DNA of 64,000 nt, taken from the NCBI RefSeq assembly GCF_008275125.1, contig NZ_CP043473.1:3782001-3846000 (forward strand). The letters are read 5' to 3'. This stretch comes from Chromobacterium paludis. GTDB lineage: Bacteria; Pseudomonadota; Gammaproteobacteria; Burkholderiales; Chromobacteriaceae. The notes beneath the pieces were generated by a model, which worked only from the letters and a program-made list of their open reading frames with translations, searched no databases and was not told the origin of the DNA. Below, in pieces: positions 58,954 to 64,000 of the stretch; position 1 is the stretch's first letter, and every line of letters begins with the position of its first letter. A program made the position numbers and the translations under genes.

Positions 58954-60252
58954 CTAGGCCAGCGATATGCCGCGATGCTTATGCAGCACCTTGAGCAGAT
59001 AGCATACTTTCTGCTCCGCTAATGGATCATCCAATGCCTCGACTAGTTGCTCCACGTCGACGGTTTCTTGATCGTTGATTCGCGCGACAATCTGGTCAAG
59101 TCCTTTGAAATTTCGCAGGGTTAGTTTTGTCCCCCGGACAAAAAGATCAAAATGGCCTGCTTCCTCTGCCTCCCGGCAGACAATTTTATAGGGCAAGTCG
59201 GCATACACGCGATCACTCCGCTTGATGTCGACATCCTCGTGCCTTGGAACGGGACGGTTTCGAAAGCCGGCATTGCTGAACAAAGAGTAACGGAAATCCT
59301 TATAGATGCCGCCAAGCAAAGACTTGATGCCGACATCGCCTCCGCCTGGCAGATCAAACAACGATAAAATCGGCTCTACCGCGCTGATGTCGTCAACGGG
59401 GTTCTTGTCCGCCTTCAGCATGACTCTAGAGCTTTTCAAATAATTAGATCGGAAGCGCTCAAGCAATTGATTTGCAAAGTCATAGTCGCAACGATTGAAA
59501 AACCAGCAAGCAATCCCAATCGAAAGCTCATTTTGCATGCCAAGGTGGTATTTATTTTCCGGCATGAAATAAAACTCACCCTCGCCAAAAGTATGCTTGG
59601 TTGCATGGGGGAGATGCTTTTCAATATTCATATTATTGAATCGATTTTCTTCTGGCCCAGTCTTATAATCTTCATCTTCCCAGACATACATGGTCTTAGG
59701 TCCTGGCCCAAGATGGAAGTGCAGAACGCTCTTGCCAGCGAAGTCACGATGGATTCCCAGCGGAGTCATATCATAGTTCCCGACGAAAATCGTATAGAGA
59801 ATCCCCTCTGTCGGCATGCCTATTTTTTTCAAAATAGGCTCCAACATCAAGGCAGTGGCCTGAGAAAGCGCCTCACTGAATTTCTCCCCGCGATTCAAAA
59901 TAATACCGAATTTTTTCTCTCCAAATGCTCGGCTTACCCACTCCTCAGCATCTTCGCCTGGCTTAGGATGAGCGGCAAAGTGTTCTTCAAGTTCGAGAAC
60001 TTGTTCTCCATCTATCCACAAACGATATCCATACTTCTCCTTATGAACACTGGCGACTTCCGCCAGTATGTCCAAAATATACCTTCGCAGGATTCGCGTC
60101 TGCTCCCGGCTGAGAGAGGTTGGGAGTATGGTCGGCACTGTCATGTTCTCGGTTTTCGCCAAGAAGCCATCCCACCACTCATCGCCAAACTGATGCTGCA
60201 GTTGTTCCAAGTTCAACCCTACAGTAGGCTTGTCGATCACAATCCGTCCCAT
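58954..60252 (-). CDS. JmjC/ribosomal-oxygenase-like Fe(II)/2OG enzyme 1 of the peptide cluster
   Basis: The 432-residue cupin-fold oxygenase has a facial triad visible as H168 and D170 (PLGIHRDFAGKSVLHFHLGPG) with the distal His at about 236 (FMPENKYHLGM). A helical segment and a C-terminal winged-helix-like part follow (YKIVCREAEEAGHFDLF.. LLKVLHKHRGI). This is the layout of ribosomal oxygenases such as RoxA/YcfD. The ATG overlaps the stop of enzyme 2 (TAATG). It is about 30-35% similar to enzyme 2 by eye. The likely substrate is the precursor peptide at 61702-61860. Low G+C suggests transfer. Confidence 0.75.
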   Translation of the reverse strand: MGRIVIDKPTVGLNLEQLQHQFGDEWWDGFLAKTENMTVPTILPTSLSREQTRILRRYILDILAEVASVHKEKYGYRLWIDGEQVLELEEHFAAHPKPGEDAEEWVSRAFGEKKFGIILNRGEKFSEALSQATALMLEPILKKIGMPTEGILYTIFVGNYDMTPLGIHRDFAGKSVLHFHLGPGPKTMYVWEDEDYKTGPEENRFNNMNIEKHLPHATKHTFGEGEFYFMPENKYHLGMQNELSIGIACWFFNRCDYDFANQLLERFRSNYLKSSRVMLKADKNPVDDISAVEPILSLFDLPGGGDVGIKSLLGGIYKDFRYSLFSNAGFRNRPVPRHEDVDIKRSDRVYADLPYKIVCREAEEAGHFDLFVRGTKLTLRNFKGLDQIVARINDQETVDVEQLVEALDDPLAEQKVCYLLKVLHKHRGISLA

Positions 60253-61568
60253 TACGCTTCGCTCCCGCTGAGTTCATTTTGATGAATTGGTTGGCTGGAA
60301 TCAGCCACTTTCACAATGCCTTGATGCACATGCAGCTCGGACAAGAAATGCAAACCGACCTTCTCGCTCCATTGCGGGTTCAGCAGTTTCAGCAAAGTAT
60401 CGACTTTATGCTCTTGCCCATCATTTAGGACCGCTATCAAATCCAGCAAACAATCGTGGTGCTTGATTTCAAATTTATGCCCCCTCACATAAATCATCAG
60501 TTTTTCCATACCATCAATTCTTCGTGTTAAAATGCGGTATGGATTTTCAATCTGAACAATATCTTGAGTGGAAAATATTTCTCGGCATTTATTTTTAAAA
60601 GGCGAGTTGCGATATCCTGCATTGCTTGAAATTTCGAGGCGCCAGTCCAGATAGGCTTTCTTAACCAGCGCATGAAGAGTCAAATCTTTATACTCGTCCG
60701 GCAAATCAGAAATTGGAAGGATATCATCGATATGGCTATCGTCATGAGGAGGCCGAGCATCGTGCTCAATAGCATCTTTCCCTGAAAGCTTAATCTGCTT
60801 ATGAACATGATTCAATAACTCTTGGATGAATCTTTCATTTGTATGGGTGTATTGCCATACTGTTATCGCGACAGAAAGGTCTTTTTGCGATCCAATATGA
60901 AATGTGCCTTCCGGCATGAAAAACAAATCCCCGGGCTGTATCTGGTAGCTCTGCGCATAAGGCTCCAATGCATGAAAGTCTCCTTTTCGCAGCCCACCTT
61001 CTGTTGTCAACTTCCTGTATTCATCCTTGTCCCACACATGCATTGTTTTGTCGCCGGGCCCGACATGAAAATGCAAGACATTTTCACCGCGATAATCTTG
61101 ATGTATGCCGAGTGGTGTTTTGTCGTAATTGCCGACGAAAATTGAGAATTGAATCCCATCGCGCGGGAAGCCAATTCTCTCAAAAAGAGGTGCCATGATA
61201 GTGGCAATATCCTTGGAGAAATCTGATGAAAATTTCTCCCCAGAATTTATGATAATGCCAAATGATTTTTCGGAAAATACACGATGAACCCATGCAAGCA
61301 GGCTTTCCCCGCTTAGAGGAGGGTCATCATAAATGGCCTCCATCTCGGCTCCATTTATTTGATGCCCATCCAAATAGACACGGAAGCCATATTGAGTGCT
61401 TCGCAGCTCCGCCACTCTCGAAATAATACTAGCCACAGCATCTCGATACGAATTTATTCGATCAGGGGCAAGCATATTCTTAAACACGACAGGGCAGCTT
61501 AGATTTTTTGTCTCACGAACGAACCCATCCCACCATGCATTGCTAAATATATTGGACTGAGCTGACAT
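60252..61568 (-). CDS. JmjC/ribosomal-oxygenase-like Fe(II)/2OG enzyme 2 of the peptide cluster
   Basis: The 438-residue paralogue of enzyme 1 has metal ligands H156 and D158 (PLGIHQDYRGENVLHFHVGPG) and H224 (FMPEGTFHIGS), and the same C-terminal winged-helix-like end (VGLHFLSELHVHQGI). The ATG at 61568 is chosen for GGGAG; a GTG two codons upstream is open. It is second in a leftward operon after the small precursor gene, separated from it by a hairpin. Hydroxylation of core residues, perhaps His, Asp or Val, is inferred from the family (relatives hydroxylate His or Arg of ribosomal proteins). Confidence 0.75.
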   Translation of the reverse strand: MSAQSNIFSNAWWDGFVRETKNLSCPVVFKNMLAPDRINSYRDAVASIISRVAELRSTQYGFRVYLDGHQINGAEMEAIYDDPPLSGESLLAWVHRVFSEKSFGIIINSGEKFSSDFSKDIATIMAPLFERIGFPRDGIQFSIFVGNYDKTPLGIHQDYRGENVLHFHVGPGDKTMHVWDKDEYRKLTTEGGLRKGDFHALEPYAQSYQIQPGDLFFMPEGTFHIGSQKDLSVAITVWQYTHTNERFIQELLNHVHKQIKLSGKDAIEHDARPPHDDSHIDDILPISDLPDEYKDLTLHALVKKAYLDWRLEISSNAGYRNSPFKNKCREIFSTQDIVQIENPYRILTRRIDGMEKLMIYVRGHKFEIKHHDCLLDLIAVLNDGQEHKVDTLLKLLNPQWSEKVGLHFLSELHVHQGIVKVADSSQPIHQNELSGSEA

Positions 61569-61617
61569 CTGCACTCCCTGTGTATAGCTATTTCTCTAGT
61601 TTCAAGTTTCTTATGTA

Positions 61618-61650
61618 GAAAGCCCGGCGCCAATCAGGTGCCGGGCTTTC
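61618..61650 (-). terminator. attenuator hairpin between precursor and oxygenase genes
   Basis: GAAAGCCCGGC(G/A)CC, a 5-nt loop and the complement form a 14-bp stem with one mismatch. On the minus strand the stem is followed by TACATAAG rather than a T-run. It may stabilise or partly terminate the short precursor mRNA, giving more precursor than enzyme, as in many RiPP operons. Confidence 0.6.
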
Positions 61651-61701
61651 GTTATTTAGAGCCTCTGCAAAAATTAAACTAGCAGCGCTTTAAATAAGCT
61701 A

Positions 61702-61860
61702 TTACCAGGCAACGTGAGCATGAACGCTGCCGGCGTCAACATGCACGGAGCCGCCGCCGGAAACGGTTACTTCCTCCAGCGGAGACAGAACCGAAATGCC
61801 CAGCACGTCGGCGATTTCTTGGTCATGGGTGATTTCTTGAACTTGCTTTTCGTTTTGCAT
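61702..61860 (-). CDS. RiPP/microcin-like precursor peptide, 52 aa (too short for usual gene calls)
   Basis: Reading from the ATG at 61860 gives MQNEKQVQEITHDQEIADVL, then GISVLSPLEEVTVSGGG, then SVHVDAGSVHAHVAW and a stop. The first 37 residues look like an acidic leader ending in a double-glycine site of the kind cut by C39 peptidases. The 15-residue remainder has an internal GSVH repeat, three His and a terminal Trp. GGGAGA lies 8 nt upstream of the ATG. The gene is first in a leftward unit with two Fe/2OG oxygenases and is divergent from a HlyD/C39-ABC pair. No similarity search could be run. The cleavage site could be after the second or third Gly. Confidence 0.75.
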   Translation of the reverse strand: MQNEKQVQEITHDQEIADVLGISVLSPLEEVTVSGGGSVHVDAGSVHAHVAW

Positions 61861-62301
61861 TTCTAATTCTCCCTTAGGCTTGATGTGATATGGTCAAAAT
61901 ATTCGACCTATCTTTTCATAAGAAAACATGAAAACCAGACAAGACGACATGTCAGGAGATTGCTTGAAATCTCGTTTCAAACTATCTCGCCGCATGACAA
62001 TTTCATGCTATTCGAATGGAATTTGTGTGGTCAATATGTCAATGAGGACTTTTGTCACATGAATGAAAAATAGGTGGATGCCTTCCGCAACATCGTTGTA
62101 TAACGCAAGAATTTTGATAAATTTTATGTTTTTTTGATATTAAATTCCAAAGATTGTCAGGGTGTGGCTTGGGTAGACACTATGAAGCAAATGATTCAAT
62201 GAAAAATATTCCATTTAAAAACAATATCTTAGCTTGTTTTTCAGCCTATCCGGCAATGCCATGTCGGCACTGTCTTGCAAAAAGTTTCATCCGAATAGAG
62301 A
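61861..62301. other. AT-rich divergent spacer of the peptide cluster
   Basis: About 440 bp of low G+C between the precursor gene and the HlyD gene. It contains the dyad at 61892-61908. A 37-codon frame (62199-62312) and a 62-codon frame (61885-62073) lack ribosome-binding sites, and I do not call them genes. Confidence 0.6.
61892..61908. promoter_or_regulatory. 17-bp dyad upstream of the precursor gene
   Basis: GGTCAAAATATTCGACC is a near-perfect palindrome (GGTC.AA...TT.GACC) 31 bp from the precursor start codon. It is a good operator candidate for an unidentified regulator of the cluster. Confidence 0.55.
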
Positions 62302-63585
62302 ATGAATCAAAATGACATATGGATTTTGCGGCCTATGCCTTCTCCGCCTTTATTTCGCCCACAAGCCATGGCGCATGCCAGCGTTACCCAATATGGCAAT
62401 ATTGTTATCCTACAGCCCAGGATTCTGACTTGGCTGACTGGCATATTTGGCGTGCTTGCGCTTTGCATCATTCTTTTCTTTTGCTTTGCTAGCTATACGA
62501 GAAAAGAGCAAGTCAACGGCGTATTAATGCCAAGGCAAGGATTGATTCGGCTTCAGCCGCTACAGCCAGGGATGGTCATCTCGGTAAAAGTCAAAGAAGG
62601 GCAGCGGGTAAGCGCCGGCGATGTGCTGTTTGTTCTGGCGAACGAGAGAACCAGCGCCACCCGCGGCGATACGGCAAGCGCGATTAGCGCCCTGCTGCAA
62701 GCGAGACGCGATAGCCTGCAAAATGAAACGGGGCTGCTGCATCATCAGATGGAGCAGAAAATCAATGCGCAGCAACGCAGGCTGAGAGACCTTGGCAGTG
62801 AAATCCAGCGCATCGATGAACAAATCATGCTGCAAAAAGGCCGCATCAAACTGGCAGAGCAGGCGGTTGAGCGCAATCACACTCTGCTATCGTCGCACTT
62901 CATTTCCGCGGCGGCCTTGCAAGACAAGCAAGCGGAGCTGATAGACCAGCAAGCTAAGCTTGCCGATCTTCAGCGCGCCAAAGCATCGACTGAAAACGAC
63001 CGGGATACTGCGGTGCAAGATTTGAACGATTTGCGCTTCCAAATACGCCGCGACGAGGCTGCCGCCCAGCGCAATGTCGATGCTGCGGAGCAAGACCTCA
63101 CCGAAAACGAAGCCAAACGCACGACGCTGATTCGCGCCCCGCAAGCCGGCATCGTTAGCGGCATCGCCACGCAGGCCGGGCAAACCGTGTCGAGCGGCAT
63201 GTCCTTGGCGAATCTGTCTCCGATCGACTCCCCGCTAGAGGCGGAGCTGTATGCGCCGTCCCGCGCGGCGGGTTTCGCCAAGCCGGGCCAAATCGTGCAA
63301 ATCCGCTACCAGGCTTACCCTTTCGAGAAGTTCGGCCAATTCCAGGGCGAGATCCGCGAGGTCTCGCATAGCCCTCTGACCAAAGATGAGCTGCCCATGG
63401 GCACCAATGCGACCGAGCCGCTCTATCGGATACGCGTCCGGCTGCAAAATCAATCGGTGAATACCTATGGCCAGCCGCAGGCTCTCAAGGCCGGCATGGC
63501 GCTGGATGCTAGCGTGCTGCTCGAGCGGCGCAAACTGTATGAATGGGTGTTGGAGCCTCTGTTCAGCATCAGCGGAAAGGTTTGA
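62302..63585 (+). CDS. HlyD/CvaA-type membrane fusion protein
   Basis: The 427-residue adaptor has a cytoplasmic N-terminus, one TM at about 45-70 (LTGIFGVLALCIILFFCFAS) and a biotinyl-lipoyl-like half (LQPLQPGMVISVKVKEGQRV). A long coiled coil follows at about 130-270. The second lipoyl half (RAPQAGIVSGIATQAGQTV) and a beta-barrel end complete it. Such adaptors bridge a C39-type ABC exporter to an outer-membrane channel (TolC). It is 1 bp from the exporter gene, so the two are co-transcribed. Confidence 0.9.
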   Translation: MNQNDIWILRPMPSPPLFRPQAMAHASVTQYGNIVILQPRILTWLTGIFGVLALCIILFFCFASYTRKEQVNGVLMPRQGLIRLQPLQPGMVISVKVKEGQRVSAGDVLFVLANERTSATRGDTASAISALLQARRDSLQNETGLLHHQMEQKINAQQRRLRDLGSEIQRIDEQIMLQKGRIKLAEQAVERNHTLLSSHFISAAALQDKQAELIDQQAKLADLQRAKASTENDRDTAVQDLNDLRFQIRRDEAAAQRNVDAAEQDLTENEAKRTTLIRAPQAGIVSGIATQAGQTVSSGMSLANLSPIDSPLEAELYAPSRAAGFAKPGQIVQIRYQAYPFEKFGQFQGEIREVSHSPLTKDELPMGTNATEPLYRIRVRLQNQSVNTYGQPQALKAGMALDASVLLERRKLYEWVLEPLFSISGKV

Positions 63586-63586
63586 C

Positions 63587-64000
63587 ATGAGCTTACAGCA
63601 CCCTGGACTCCATTTTTTCAACCGCCGTCGGCTCCCTCTGCTGCTGCAAACGGAAGCAGCGGAATGCGGACTGGCCTGCCTCGCCATGATCGCCAGTTAT
63701 TGGGGGCACCATATCGATCTGACCAATATGCGTCGCCGCTTCGCCGTCTCGCGCAAGGGCACTACGCTGAAAAGCCTGATCGGCATGGCCCAAGGTCTGG
63801 GTCTACAAACCCGTCCATTGAAACTTGATATGCCGTTCTTGCCCCAGTTGAAGCTGCCCTGCGCGTTGCACTGGGATATGAACCACTTCGTGGTGCTGAA
63901 ACGCGTCACCGCCAAACATATCGTCATTCATGATCCAGCCGTAGGCGAAAGAAAGCTGTCGCTGGAAGAGGCCGCCAAACACTTCACCGGCGTCGCGCTG
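63587..64000 (+). CDS. C39-peptidase ABC exporter (partial, N-terminal 138 residues)
   Basis: Only the C39 peptidase domain is in the window. The catalytic Cys is in LQTEAAECGLACLAMIASYWG (positions as in CvaB/LagD), the His in HWDMNHFVVLK and the Asp in VIHDPAVGERKLS, so the Cys-His-Asp site is complete. The TM and ATPase domains should follow past position 64000. The domain cuts double-glycine leaders during export, which fits the 61702-61860 precursor. Confidence 0.9.
   Translation, partial: MSLQHPGLHFFNRRRLPLLLQTEAAECGLACLAMIASYWGHHIDLTNMRRRFAVSRKGTTLKSLIGMAQGLGLQTRPLKLDMPFLPQLKLPCALHWDMNHFVVLKRVTAKHIVIHDPAVGERKLSLEEAAKHFTGVAL

Noticed and set aside
59467..60282. 271-codon plus-strand frame opposite oxygenase 1
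   Set aside because: No domain likeness; the minus-strand gene has the metal triad and translational coupling to its neighbour.
61885..62073. 62-codon plus-strand frame in the peptide-cluster spacer, considered as a second precursor
   Set aside because: No ribosome-binding site, no double-glycine leader, and it overlaps the probable precursor promoter.
62199..62312. 37-codon plus-strand frame with three Cys running into the HlyD start
   Set aside because: Tempting as a Cys-containing peptide, but no ribosome-binding site or leader; likely chance in AT-rich DNA.

Overview
The window looks like the origin-proximal part of the chromosome of a Chromobacterium-like betaproteobacterium (Neisseriales, Chromobacteriaceae). 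The reasons are the high G+C, the order gyrB-dnaN-dnaA | rpmH-rnpA-yidD-yidC-mnmE, an Entner-Doudoroff set zwf/edd/eda, and pilSR directly behind parC. The genus is inferred from protein character and was not tested by a database search. No rRNA, tRNA or CRISPR array was seen.

Layout. 1-4.5 kb: pgl (partial) and zwf on the minus strand face edd-eda on the plus strand, with one HexR-like operator in front of each unit. 4.9-12.9 kb: an RCC1-repeat lipoprotein, a subtilisin-type protease, a RES/Xre toxin-antitoxin pair, a YHYH-domain protein, a DUF2867 protein and a chemoreceptor. 13-17.4 kb: a candidate toxin locus made of an aerolysin-like pore-forming protein divergent from two tandem beta-trefoil lectin-like genes. 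An intact IS5-family element sits exactly on the stop codon of the second lectin gene. 17.8-28.8 kb: two small paralogous hypothetical genes, a cluster of short mixed-orientation repeats, and a defence island (COG2958/HrgA-like protein, type I restriction-modification hsdRMS, DarTG).

28.8-38.1 kb is the replication-origin neighbourhood. gyrB, dnaN and dnaA run left and rpmH, rnpA, yidD, yidC and mnmE run right. One perfect DnaA box lies between them, and a terminator-like hairpin lies inside rnpA. 38.3-46.8 kb: an MFS transporter, a B12-type radical SAM protein, and a divergent sulfide-response module (DUF2892 + AhpD-like / BigR-type repressor + YeeE pair + dihaem cytochrome c). prfA and hemA follow, coupled by overlapping start and stop codons. 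46.9-53 kb: two TonB-dependent receptors whose mature parts differ but which share a near-identical 351-bp promoter, leader and signal-peptide segment. 53-58.9 kb: elaA, then parC-pilS-pilR with overlapping reading frames.

58.9-64 kb holds the most novel-looking system, a compact low-G+C ribosomal peptide (RiPP or microcin-like) cluster. An unlisted 52-codon gene at 61702-61860 (minus) encodes a double-glycine-type leader and a 15-residue core rich in His and Val. Two JmjC/ribosomal-oxygenase-like Fe(II)/2-oxoglutarate enzymes follow it in the same direction. A HlyD-type adaptor and a C39-peptidase ABC exporter (cut by the window end) are divergent. The inferred logic is that the oxygenases hydroxylate the core, the C39 domain cuts the leader at Gly-Gly, and the exporter/adaptor pair secretes the peptide.
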